A DNA stretch of 7,593 bases from Mariprofundaceae bacterium (GTDB lineage: Bacteria; Pseudomonadota; Zetaproteobacteria; Mariprofundales; Mariprofundaceae). The notes beneath the pieces are model-generated. The model saw only the letters and a list, made by a program, of their open reading frames with translations. It did no database searches and was not told the origin of the DNA. Location: assembly GCA_027018975.1 (NCBI GenBank), contig JALUXN010000269.1, positions 1-7,593 of the forward strand. Direction: 5' to 3'. Numbering within the stretch: the first letter of the stretch is position 1; every line of letters begins with the position of its first letter. Of the stretch, positions 1 to 6,705 are shown piece by piece. The position numbers were made by a program, and so were the translations under genes.

Positions 1-1054
1 CGATGGCATCGGACCGGAGATTGTGCGTGAGGCGGTGAAGGTGCTGGAGGTGCTGAATCGTTCGTTCGGGCTCGACGCCACATGGCAGGAGGGCGCCATC
101 GGCGGTGCCGGTTATGAGGCAGCCGGTGATCCGTATCCGGCAGCGACGCGCAAGCTGGCGCACGATTCCGATGCCGTGCTACTCGGCGCCGTCGGCGGGC
201 CGCAGTGGGAGGCGCTCGATAAACCGCTGCGGCCGGAGGCTGGGCTGCTCGGTATCCGCGAAGATCTCGGCCTGTTTGCCAACTATCGGCCGACCAAGGT
301 GCATTCGCAGCTGCTCGATGCCTCTACACTGAAGCCGGAAGTGATCGACGGCGTTGATATTCTGGTGGTGCGGGAGCTGGTCTCCGGCATCTATTTCGGC
401 CAGCCGCGCGGCATTGAGACACGCGACGGCGAGCGTTACGGCTTCAACACTATGGGCTACAGCGAGTCGGAGATCCGCCGCATCGGCCGCACGGCATTTC
501 AGGCGGCGCGGCTCCGCTCCGGCCGCGTTTGCAGTGTGGAGAAGGCCAATGTGCTCGATGTCTCCGAGCTGTGGCGCAGTGTGATGATTGAGCTGCACGC
601 GAGCGAGTTTCCGGATGTGGAGCTGTCGCACATGTATGTCGATAACGCGGCGATGCAGCTGATCCGCAATCCGCGCCAGTTTGATGTGATTGTGACCGGC
701 AATCTCTTCGGCGATATTCTCTCGGACGAGGCATCGATGCTGACCGGCTCGATCGGCATGTTGCCGTCAGCCTCCTTGGGTGAGGAATATGGCATGTATG
801 AACCGATTCATGGTTCCGCCCCCGACATTGCCGGCGAGGACAAGGCCAATCCGTTGGCGACGATTCTCTCAGTGGCGATGATGTTGCGCTTTTCACTGGA
901 TCGAGCCGACTTGGCTGATCGGGTGGAGCAGGCGGTGGAGAATACGCTGGATGCCGGTGTGCGCACAGTCGATCTCGCCTTCTCCGGTGAAGATGCGGTG
1001 AGCTGCTCGGCGATGGGAGATGCGGTCTGCGCCGCGCTGGAGGCGTTGGCATGA
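1..1054 (+). CDS. leuB: 3-isopropylmalate dehydrogenase, 5' end outside the window
   Basis: LeuB oxidises and decarboxylates 3-isopropylmalate with NAD+ in leucine synthesis, in the cytoplasm. Reading starts in frame at base 2 with DGIGPEIV, the conserved N-terminal phosphate/substrate loop, so only about ten codons lie left of the window. The GTG at 23 is internal, not the start. About 350 residues are visible, close to the usual 355-365. Visible family motifs: RELVSGIYFGQPRG (371-413), the catalytic Tyr in NTMGYSES, the catalytic Lys in EKANVLD, metal-binding aspartates in YVDNAAMQL and FGDILSDEAS, and the NAD loop GSAPDIAGEDKANP. The isocitrate dehydrogenase and tartrate dehydrogenase relatives are less likely because REL..GIYFG and the short length are LeuB-like. 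It overlaps asd by four bases (ATGA). The common RELTGG is RELVSG here, a mild oddity next to the substrate site. Confidence 0.96.
   Translation, partial: DGIGPEIVREAVKVLEVLNRSFGLDATWQEGAIGGAGYEAAGDPYPAATRKLAHDSDAVLLGAVGGPQWEALDKPLRPEAGLLGIREDLGLFANYRPTKVHSQLLDASTLKPEVIDGVDILVVRELVSGIYFGQPRGIETRDGERYGFNTMGYSESEIRRIGRTAFQAARLRSGRVCSVEKANVLDVSELWRSVMIELHASEFPDVELSHMYVDNAAMQLIRNPRQFDVIVTGNLFGDILSDEASMLTGSIGMLPSASLGEEYGMYEPIHGSAPDIAGEDKANPLATILSVAMMLRFSLDRADLADRVEQAVENTLDAGVRTVDLAFSGEDAVSCSAMGDAVCAALEALA
1039..1043 (+). promoter_or_regulatory. Ribosome binding site of asd
   Basis: GGAGG lies inside the last codons of leuB, 7 bases before the asd ATG at 1051. The spacing is ideal and, with the ATGA stop/start overlap, supports both the chosen asd start and translational coupling to leuB. 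Confidence 0.8.
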
Positions 1055-2085
1055 GTAAGCCTTTCCTGCCTGAACAAACGGGCTACACGGTGGCTGTCGT
1101 GGGTGCGACCGGCGCGGTCGGCCAGACAATGTTATCCATTCTGGAGGAGCGCAAGTTCCCTGTTGCTGATCTCATTCCGCTCGCCTCCAGCCGCAGTGCC
1201 GGCGCGCAGGTGACCTTTCAGGGGCGCGACTACACGGTGCAGGATCTGGCGGCATTTGATCCGACCGGTGTCGATATTGCGCTCTTTTCGGCCGGTGGCG
1301 GCACCTCTCTGGAGCATGCGCCGCGTTTTGCCGAGGCGGGCTGCTATGTGGTCGATAATTCGAGTGCTTGGCGCATGGATCCATCCATCGCGCTGGTGGT
1401 GCCGGAGGTCAATCCGCATGCGCTGGAGATGGCGCGCGAGAATCGCATCATCGCCAACCCCAACTGCTCGACCATTCAGATGGTGGTGGCGCTCAAGCCG
1501 CTGCATGATGCGGTGCCGATTGAGCGGGTGGTGGTCTCCACCTATCAGGCGGTGAGCGGCGCCGGTGGCAAGGCGATGGATGAGCTGGCCAAGCAGACTG
1601 CGCAGCTGCTCAACGCGCAGCAGGCGGAGGTGAATGTCTTTCCGGCGCGCATCGCTTTTAATGTCATCCCCCATATCGATGTGTTTATGGATGATGGCTA
1701 CACCAAAGAAGAGCGCAAGATGATCGATGAGACGGCCAAGATCATGGAGGCTGATTTCGCGGTGACCGCGACGACGGTGCGGGTGCCGGTCTTTTATGGC
1801 CACTCCGAGGCAGTCAATGTCACCTTCACCGGGCCGATGAACGCCGAACGCGCGCGTGAACTGTTGGCGGATGCGGAAGGGGTCTGCGTGGTCGATGATC
1901 CGGCTGGCGAAGATTACCCGATGCCGAGCGAGGCGGCCGGTAGCGATCCAGTCTGGGTCGGGCGTATTCGCGACGATCAATCTTGCGCCAACACATTGCA
2001 TTTGTGGGTGGTCGCCGATAATGTGCGTAAAGGCGCGGCGCTCAATGCGGTACAGATTGCAGAGCTGTTGATTCGTCAGAATTGA
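1051..2085 (+). CDS. asd: Aspartate-semialdehyde dehydrogenase
   Basis: Asd reduces aspartyl phosphate to aspartate semialdehyde with NADPH, the branch point to lysine/diaminopimelate, threonine and methionine. The 344-residue protein has the N-terminal NADP loop GATGAVG (18-24), then SSRSAG (46-51). The catalytic Cys is C139 in NPNCSTIQ, with Q166 in TYQAVSGAGG. Substrate-binding Arg (R244) and the catalytic His (H251) are in RVPVFYGHSEAVN, and the C-terminal dimer/active-site segment is LWVVADNVRKGAALN. It belongs to the shorter class, not the roughly 370-residue E. coli type. Pseudomonads carry a related Usg-like protein at this place beside a separate asd; here the catalytic residues are intact and there is a single gene, so I call it a true Asd. 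The start is set by GGAGG 7 bases upstream and the overlap with leuB. The stop at 2083-2085 is followed by a foldable spacer before fimV. Confidence 0.95.
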   Translation: MSKPFLPEQTGYTVAVVGATGAVGQTMLSILEERKFPVADLIPLASSRSAGAQVTFQGRDYTVQDLAAFDPTGVDIALFSAGGGTSLEHAPRFAEAGCYVVDNSSAWRMDPSIALVVPEVNPHALEMARENRIIANPNCSTIQMVVALKPLHDAVPIERVVVSTYQAVSGAGGKAMDELAKQTAQLLNAQQAEVNVFPARIAFNVIPHIDVFMDDGYTKEERKMIDETAKIMEADFAVTATTVRVPVFYGHSEAVNVTFTGPMNAERARELLADAEGVCVVDDPAGEDYPMPSEAAGSDPVWVGRIRDDQSCANTLHLWVVADNVRKGAALNAVQIAELLIRQN

Positions 2086-2098
2086 GTCGTGACGGAGC

Positions 2099-2174
2099 GG
2101 GCGCGGGGCGTGCGAATAGCTGTTTGGCGGCCGACGAGCTGCTCAACTGGCTGCCCAACCCGCGCCGAGGAGGG
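2099..2174 (+). promoter_or_regulatory. GC-rich foldable spacer between asd and fimV
   Basis: GGCGCGGG (2100-2107) is perfectly complementary to CCCGCGCC (2159-2166). Between them GGCGGC (2126-2131) can pair with GCTGCC (2150-2155) with one G-U pair. The 3' arm of the outer stem ends one base before the ribosome binding site of fimV. There is no T run after it, so it does not look like a standard intrinsic terminator. I see no convincing -35/-10 pair here. It may be a structured leader affecting fimV translation, or a chance effect of high GC. Confidence 0.3.
2168..2173 (+). promoter_or_regulatory. Ribosome binding site of fimV-like gene
   Basis: A perfect AGGAGG precedes three in-frame ATGs at 2175, 2178 and 2184, with gaps of 1, 4 and 10 bases. 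The first is too close. The third (2184) or second (2178) is usable, and both give a protein beginning with a signal peptide. Confidence 0.7.
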
Positions 2175-2183
2175 ATGATGCGT

Positions 2184-4670
2184 ATGAGATCACGAATCAT
2201 ATCAGCATTGAAACAGACCCTGTTGTTGCTCGGCTGCTGCATGATGTCGATGCAAACAGCTGCAGCCGTCTCACTGGGCAAGATCGAGGTTGCCAGCCAT
2301 TTGGGCGAGCCGTTTTTCGCGCAAATCGCACTGCATTTGACTGCCGATGAATCACTCAGCCGTGACGCGGTAAGCGTAGCCACACCGACGGACTACAACA
2401 TTTTCGAGGTCTATCGTGATGACGTAGTGGATCAAATCAGCGTCAATCTCGTGCATAGCCAGCAGGGCGATCAAATTCGCCTTGAATCGAAGCAGCCGAT
2501 CCATCAACCCTTTTTCAATCTTATTCTCAAAATCCGCGCCGGACGGGTCTCCCGCTTCAAAAAGTATCCGGTCATGCTCGACCTACCAACGGTCGCAGCT
2601 GCATCGCTCGCACAGCCTGCCACATCTCCCAAGTCAACAGCATCAGCCCCTGAAGCCGCCAGCAGCGCCAGCGGAGTCAGCAACTGGGCGCGCATCCAAC
2701 GTTATGGGCCGATTGTCCACGGCGACACGCTCTCCACGGTGGCTGAACGACTGCGCGTAGATCAGCGATACAGTCGCAAACAGGTGATGGTGGCACTATT
2801 TGAGAAAAACCGCAGCGCATTTGATCAGCAGAATATGAATTTGATGAAGGCGGACTCCTTCCTTGACGTACCGACAGCTGCAGAGGTGGAGCGACACGAT
2901 CGCACAGCAGCCGCGGAGATCTACGCCACACATGCGAAGGCATGGCAGCAGCTCAAACATCTGCCGCGCTATGCTAAAGAGGCCGAAGCGCAGAAGCATC
3001 GCTACACAACCCGCATTTCTGTTGGTGAGATGGCCGTTGGCGAACGCAACCGTTCAACCAGTTCACCCACACCGACAGCAGCCAAGCCGACAGTCGCACA
3101 ATCGCCTGCGTCTTCGGACAACAATACATCCGCAACACCCGCCCCATCTGCCTCGCCCAAGTCATCGGATCAGACACCAGATCAGCGACAATTGGCAGCA
3201 CTGGCTGAGCAGAACCGCCAACTGCAGCAGCAGCTATTGGAGCGCGATCAGGTGATTGCCGCACTGAAATCGAATCTGCCAGCCAGCAAATCGACACCAT
3301 CGGCCGATGAGCGGCGCATCAAGCATCTGGAGATCATGCTGGCGCAGATGCAGCAGCAGCTCCAACAGGAGCGGGCGCGCCATGACTCGCTCTTCGGTGA
3401 TAGCGATACACAGCGCATGCTGATTCTGGGCTTGGCCGCGCTGGTGGTTCTGCTGTTGATCGCATTACTGCTGCAACGCAAACAGCGTAGGGGGAGTACA
3501 GCCACTCCGGATGCGCCATCAGCGAAGGAGTCGGCAGCGGTCACGGAAGCGCAGGATAAAGCGGAACAGGCAGAGCCGGCTGTGCGTGGTCAACCCGTCG
3601 ATCAGCCTGTCGAGCCACCCGCGCCGCATCCTGATTCCGTGCCCACCGCTGCGCCTGCAGCAGAACCTACCCCCGAACCGACTCCTGAGCGCACCACCGA
3701 AGCAGTCGCGACTCCCGAACCCACGCCAGCACCACGCGAAGCAGCAGCGGGTGACACTGTGGATCATCTTGTCGAGGCGGCCGCCTATCTGCGTTACGGC
3801 ATGGATGAGGAGGCGCTGCAGCAGTTGGACTTGGCCATCGCGCAGCAGCCGGATCGGCCGGACGCTTACGTGAAAAAGGCAGAACTGCTGAGTAAACGTG
3901 GTGAGCAGCAGATGCTGCAGGCGTTGATGGCGGCAGCGACAGCGGCGCTATCAATCTCCGATCTGGAACAGGTCAAGCGCGTCGTGGAGCCTGCTGCCGC
4001 AGTCAGCATGGAGGCGATGGAGATCGCTGCTGATGCGCTGCAAGCAGATAGCGTGGAGGGCGTGCTTACCCCGTCAGCGAACGAAACTGATGCCGATAGC
4101 GACGAAACAGATAATGGCGGGCTGGATTTCAATCTCTCCGATCTGGATGCCGAAGCACTCGACGCGCTCTCCGCGCTGGAAGAGACGGCAGAGCAACCGG
4201 CCGAAGCGGATGCGGGCGATCTGGACTTTACTGTTGCGGAGGAGGGTAGCGACAGCGGTGATCGGCGCGAAGAGACGCTGGATGAGACCCATAAGCGGAT
4301 CGCAACCATTCAACCGGTGGAGGATCACAATCCCGCACATGCTGAGCCGCTCGAGATGCCCAGCCATATCGCTGAGGCAACCGTTGATCTCTCCGCATCA
4401 GTCGCAGCTGAGGATGACTTGGAGGGCGAGCTGAATGCGTTGCTGACCGAACTCTCCGATGACGATGCTGAGACAACGACGCCCGACGATACAGCGCCGG
4501 GCGAGGTGGCTGTCGATCTTTCTGCGACAGATGCCGTCAACGCAGCAGATGCGCCGGCAGTGGATGAGTCTCCGGCCAGTGAACCACTCGATGAGTCCGA
4601 TCCGGCACGCAAACTCGATGCACTGCTGGAAGCGCTGGAAGACGATGACGAGGAACAGAAAAAATCGTAA
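2184..4670 (+). CDS. fimV: FimV/TspA-like envelope-spanning protein with acidic repeat tail
   Basis: FimV proteins are inner-membrane proteins that help assemble type IV pili, type II secretion and polar machinery through periplasmic peptidoglycan binding. Seen here, numbered from the ATG at 2184 (828 residues): signal peptide 1-28 ending TAAA; FimV N-terminal domain 29-135 (LGKIEVASHLGEPF onward); Ser/Ala/Pro linker; LysM-like FimV module 168-230 (YGPIVHGDTLSTVAERL, then LKxx-type end MKADSFLDVP); low-complexity linker; coiled coil about 331-402 (Gln/Leu-rich); one membrane helix 411-430; cytoplasmic Pro/Glu-rich linker 440-523; one TPR-like helical pair 525-575; then a strongly acidic tail to 828. 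The tail has repeated LDALL-type motifs instead of a recognisable conserved FimV C-terminal domain. An in-frame TTG at 2082 would add 34 residues, but that would bury the signal peptide, so I reject it. ATG 2178 is the main alternative start. Position between asd and truA matches fimV in other proteobacteria. No pilus genes are in the window, so the precise role is inferred. Confidence 0.88.
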   Translation: MRSRIISALKQTLLLLGCCMMSMQTAAAVSLGKIEVASHLGEPFFAQIALHLTADESLSRDAVSVATPTDYNIFEVYRDDVVDQISVNLVHSQQGDQIRLESKQPIHQPFFNLILKIRAGRVSRFKKYPVMLDLPTVAAASLAQPATSPKSTASAPEAASSASGVSNWARIQRYGPIVHGDTLSTVAERLRVDQRYSRKQVMVALFEKNRSAFDQQNMNLMKADSFLDVPTAAEVERHDRTAAAEIYATHAKAWQQLKHLPRYAKEAEAQKHRYTTRISVGEMAVGERNRSTSSPTPTAAKPTVAQSPASSDNNTSATPAPSASPKSSDQTPDQRQLAALAEQNRQLQQQLLERDQVIAALKSNLPASKSTPSADERRIKHLEIMLAQMQQQLQQERARHDSLFGDSDTQRMLILGLAALVVLLLIALLLQRKQRRGSTATPDAPSAKESAAVTEAQDKAEQAEPAVRGQPVDQPVEPPAPHPDSVPTAAPAAEPTPEPTPERTTEAVATPEPTPAPREAAAGDTVDHLVEAAAYLRYGMDEEALQQLDLAIAQQPDRPDAYVKKAELLSKRGEQQMLQALMAAATAALSISDLEQVKRVVEPAAAVSMEAMEIAADALQADSVEGVLTPSANETDADSDETDNGGLDFNLSDLDAEALDALSALEETAEQPAEADAGDLDFTVAEEGSDSGDRREETLDETHKRIATIQPVEDHNPAHAEPLEMPSHIAEATVDLSASVAAEDDLEGELNALLTELSDDDAETTTPDDTAPGEVAVDLSATDAVNAADAPAVDESPASEPLDESDPARKLDALLEALEDDDEEQKKS
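4158..4655 (+). repeat. Repeated short acidic motifs in the FimV tail (protein level)
   Basis: Three related segments lie in the tail: LDALSALEE (residues 659-667), LNALLTELSDDD (750-761) and LDALLEALEDDDEE (811-824). The last two are preceded by VDLSA at 734-738 and 777-781, and LDF occurs at 647-649 and 680-682. They look like an amphipathic short helix followed by an aspartate cluster, used several times. The DNA of the copies is diverged, so this is an old duplication or repeated use of a binding motif, not a recent tandem repeat. Confidence 0.5.
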
Positions 4671-4760
4671 CAGCTTGCCGCACGCCTTCCAGACGCATTG
4701 CACTGTTTTACACCACCGCTTCAGCCATGCTGACGGCGTGATCTACTGACCGCTCTCTGC
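4671..4760. other. Spacer between fimV and the EcfT-like gene
   Basis: Ninety bases with no gene. A weak TCAGC/GCTGA hairpin with a CAT loop lies at about 4721-4733 and CACGCC/GGCGTG (4681-4686, 4735-4740) are complementary but 48 bases apart. Neither is followed by a T run. There is no clear ribosome binding site before the ATG at 4761 and no convincing promoter. Confidence 0.5.
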
Positions 4761-5477
4761 ATGCGTTGGCTCTTTTCCCATCCGCCTATTACACGATTGT
4801 TATTGGGTTTGTCGCTGATGATTGCCGCTGCGCGACTGCATGGCATGGCAGGGCTGCTGTTGATCAGTCTGCTGGCACTCAGTCTGCTGCGCGGTGTCGA
4901 TGGTGACTGGCGCACAACCCTGCGCCTCTATCGTCTGCTGCGCTGGTTTGTCTTGCCGACACTGCTGCTGCATGCTTTTTTTTCGCCCGGAGAGCTGTTG
5001 TGGCCGGAACTATCCTCTCTACCGATCAGCCGCGAAGGAGTACAGCACGGTCTCTGGTTGAGCCTGCATCTGCTGGCACTTTTTGCGACGGCGCTACTGC
5101 TCTTCCGGCTGTTGCGCTGGCCTGAGTGGCTGGCGCAGCTGCTCAAACTGCCATGGCTGGGCGAGTATCTACTCATCCGCATCTGGATGATCGCTGCGCT
5201 GCGGCGTGGCGTTGCCGCACTGCTGAGCGGATTGCAGGCCGATTTCAAACTGCGTGGTCGCTGGTATCAGCTGCCGCAGTTGTTGCTCGCCGCCTGTCGG
5301 GATGTGCTCGACTATGCGGCAGCATTTGGTGAACAGCTCTGGTTACGCTGGCCGCAGCAGCTGCATGTGGAGCAGCCGATGACGCTGCCACTGCAGCAAC
5401 AGAGTGGGGCGGCTACGACCATCACGCTGCTGTGCCTCCTTGCAGGCAATGGCGCGTTCTGGTGGCTGTTTCAGTGA
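4761..5477 (+). CDS. CbiQ/EcfT-like integral membrane protein
   Basis: A 238-residue very hydrophobic protein. Hydrophobic segments are visible at about 11-26, 29-44, 61-77, 96-118 and 219-237, separated by Arg-rich turns. Features that recall the CbiQ/EcfT family (membrane coupling subunit of energy-coupling-factor vitamin and metal transporters) are the N-terminal HPPITRLLLG, the SREGVQHGL segment (90-98), paired Leu/Arg-rich helices after the fourth membrane segment, and an LRG tripeptide (164-166) where the family has its ATPase-contacting ARG-type motifs. The motif match is loose, and no ATPase or S-component gene is in the window, so transport is inferred, not shown. The ATG at 4761 is the first in-frame start after a TGA at 4731; it has no obvious ribosome binding site, so ATG 4818 remains possible. 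Its TGA overlaps a GTG in frame with truA (GTGA), suggesting coupled translation. A run of eight T at 4976-4983 lies in the coding sequence. Confidence 0.6.
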   Translation: MRWLFSHPPITRLLLGLSLMIAAARLHGMAGLLLISLLALSLLRGVDGDWRTTLRLYRLLRWFVLPTLLLHAFFSPGELLWPELSSLPISREGVQHGLWLSLHLLALFATALLLFRLLRWPEWLAQLLKLPWLGEYLLIRIWMIAALRRGVAALLSGLQADFKLRGRWYQLPQLLLAACRDVLDYAAAFGEQLWLRWPQQLHVEQPMTLPLQQQSGAATTITLLCLLAGNGAFWWLFQ

Positions 5478-5488
5478 GTTCGGCAACC

Positions 5489-6280
5489 ATGGGTGGGGCG
5501 CGGCAGCGGATCGCCATGGTGGTGGAGTTCGATGGCCGGCCGTTTCACGGTTGGCAGCAGCAAAAAAACGCAGTGTCGGTGCAGCAGATGCTGCAAACTG
5601 CGCTGCGGCAGATCGAGGGCAGGGCGGTGTTGGTGGAGGCGGCGGGGCGCACCGACGCCGGCGTGCATGCCGAGGCGATGCTGGTGCATGCGGACATCTC
5701 CGCAAAGCGTTGGCAGCGCTCGCATCTCGCCTATCTACACGGCTGCAATAGCTTGTTGCCGGAGTCGATCCGGGTGATCGGTCTGCGCGCGGTGGCAGAT
5801 GATTTCCATGCCCGCTTTCACTGTCTCGGGCGTGCTTACACCTACCGCATCTGGAATCGCAACACCGCCTCGGCACTGCAGCAATGGCGTCATTGGTGGA
5901 TGCCGCGCCCGCTCGATCTGACGGCGATGCAAGCTGCTGCGTCCAGCTGTATCGGCAAGCATGACTTCAGCGCCCTGCGTGCAGCAGGCTGCCAAGCCCC
6001 CAGTGCTGTCAAAACCATTCGCACACTTAGCTTACAGCGCCATGGCGCGTGCATTGAACTGCATGTCGCAGCCGATGGCTTTCTCTACCATATGGTGCGC
6101 AATCTGGTTGGTAATCTGGTGGAAATTGGCACCGGCAAACGCGCGCCCGAATCATTATCTGCGCTACTGGCGGCTGGCGACCGCAGTCTCGGCGCGGCGA
6201 CTGCACCAGCGCACGGCCTCTACTTTGCCAATGCCGAATACGCCGATTTTCAAGCTGTCGATTTAATCGGGCAGGTGTGA
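5489..6280 (+). CDS. truA: tRNA pseudouridine(38-40) synthase
   Basis: TruA converts uridines 38, 39 and 40 in the anticodon arm of many tRNAs to pseudouridine. From the ATG at 5489 the protein has 263 residues, near the usual 260-275. It begins RIAMVVEFDGRPFHGWQQQ (7-25). The catalytic Asp is D56 in AAGRTDAGVHA. FHARFHCLGRAYTYRIWN (106-123) is the conserved Arg/Tyr segment, and FLYHMVRNLVGNLVEIGTGK (198-217) plus APAHGLYF (239-246) form the C-terminal core. Start choice: GTG at 5474 overlaps the stop of the upstream gene (GTGA) and would add five residues; ATG 5489 is the better codon and sits close to the first conserved strand; ATG 5432 lies well inside the upstream gene and is unlikely. 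None has a strong ribosome binding site, so coupling to the upstream gene is plausible. The stop lies five bases from the stop of the convergent mutT. Confidence 0.95.
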   Translation: MGGARQRIAMVVEFDGRPFHGWQQQKNAVSVQQMLQTALRQIEGRAVLVEAAGRTDAGVHAEAMLVHADISAKRWQRSHLAYLHGCNSLLPESIRVIGLRAVADDFHARFHCLGRAYTYRIWNRNTASALQQWRHWWMPRPLDLTAMQAAASSCIGKHDFSALRAAGCQAPSAVKTIRTLSLQRHGACIELHVAADGFLYHMVRNLVGNLVEIGTGKRAPESLSALLAAGDRSLGAATAPAHGLYFANAEYADFQAVDLIGQV

Positions 6281-6303
6281 GGCTTCTATCTGCCGCACAC
6301 CTG
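6272..6303. terminator. Inverted repeat shared by the convergent ends of truA and mutT
   Basis: CAGGTGTG (6272-6279) and CACACCTG (6296-6303) are perfect complements. After one A/G mismatch GGC (6281-6283) pairs with GCC (6292-6294), leaving an 8-base loop. The truA stop lies at the edge of the left arm and the mutT stop in the loop, so each mRNA would end in the hairpin. There is no U tract on either side, so it is not a canonical intrinsic terminator; it may act with Rho or protect 3' ends. Part of the symmetry lies in coding sequence and may be chance. Confidence 0.4.
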
Positions 6304-6705
6304 TTGCCAGAGGGCAATGATCTCTCTATTTGCAGGCGGCATCGGATATTGCGACCACTGCTCGGGGAGTACCCATGCGTGTGCGGCAGATTCAATGCTT
6401 TCAGATCGTACATCATCGTTGGCGCTGCAGTGGCAGCGGTAGATATGGAAACTCAACAGTCGGTCAGGGTAGGGGTGATCGAATTGGCCGAGTGGTTGCC
6501 AACGCTTGCCGATGATGCCGGTTTCCTCCAGCAGCTCCCGCGCAGCGGCAGCTTGCGGGGATTCTCCCACTTCGATTTTTCCACCGGGGAAGGACCAGAG
6601 ATCGCCGCAGTGCTGATCGCTGCGCCGTTTGAGTAGCAGCACCCGCCCTTGATCGTCGAAGGGGAGGGCTAAGGCGATGGCTTGCTGGATGGGCTGACTG
6701 CTCAG
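6286..6705 (-). CDS. mutT: MutT-type Nudix hydrolase (probable 8-oxo-dGTP diphosphatase)
   Basis: MutT hydrolyses oxidised dGTP so that it is not built into DNA. The Nudix box is complete: G42 x5 E48 x7 R56-E57-L-L-E60-E61-T-G63-I64, preceded by GDLWSFPGGKIEVGE, the typical MutT form. Counted from a CTG at 6705-6703 the protein has 139 residues, close to the E. coli MutT length of 129. The first strand reads QAIALALPFDDQGRVLLLKRR. The first standard start codon in frame is a GTG at 6642-6640, but that would remove this conserved first strand. The frame is open to a TGA at 6738-6736 and has no ATG, GTG or TTG between. The CTG overlaps the argJ stop (CTGA) and has GGAG 8 bases upstream, so I take it as start. 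The C-terminus is short and ends five bases from truA. Related Nudix enzymes with other nucleotide substrates cannot be excluded. Confidence 0.85.
   Translation of the reverse strand: MSSQPIQQAIALALPFDDQGRVLLLKRRSDQHCGDLWSFPGGKIEVGESPQAAAARELLEETGIIGKRWQPLGQFDHPYPDRLLSFHIYRCHCSANDDVRSESIESAAHAWVLPEQWSQYPMPPANREIIALWQQVCGR

Noticed and set aside
450..1052. Open frame of 200 codons antisense to leuB
   Set aside because: Pro/Arg/Ser/His-rich translation with no motifs, covering a clear leuB.
1132..2001. Open frame of 289 codons antisense to asd
   Set aside because: It mirrors the codon bias of asd, has no recognisable motif, and its His/Arg-rich composition is typical of an antisense shadow.
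2082..2119. Promoter before fimV (TTGAGT with GAATAG)
   Set aside because: The gap between the two elements is about 26 bases, too long for a sigma-70 promoter, and the -10 match is poor.
3217..3370. CAG/GCAGCA-rich stretches in fimV as a DNA repeat or array
   Set aside because: They encode Gln/Ala-rich coiled coil with irregular spacing; there are no regular repeat units or spacers.
4681..4740. Terminator after fimV
   Set aside because: CACGCC/GGCGTG are 48 bases apart, the small TCAGC/GCTGA hairpin is weak, and no T run follows either.
5432..5488. Upstream ATG start for truA at 5432
   Set aside because: It would place 46 bases inside the upstream membrane protein gene and add a non-conserved leader; TruA proteins start close to the RIAMVVEFDG strand.
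5572..5578. A7 in truA forming an in-frame A-AAA-AAC slippery heptamer (5572-5579)
   Set aside because: A -1 shift would run in a Gly/Ala/Arg-rich frame to a stop at about 5751 and yield a dead fragment; Gln-Lys-Asn codons explain the run.
6286..6642. GTG at 6642-6640 as mutT start
   Set aside because: It would cut off the conserved first strand of the Nudix fold and leave a coding-like stretch between argJ and mutT unexplained.
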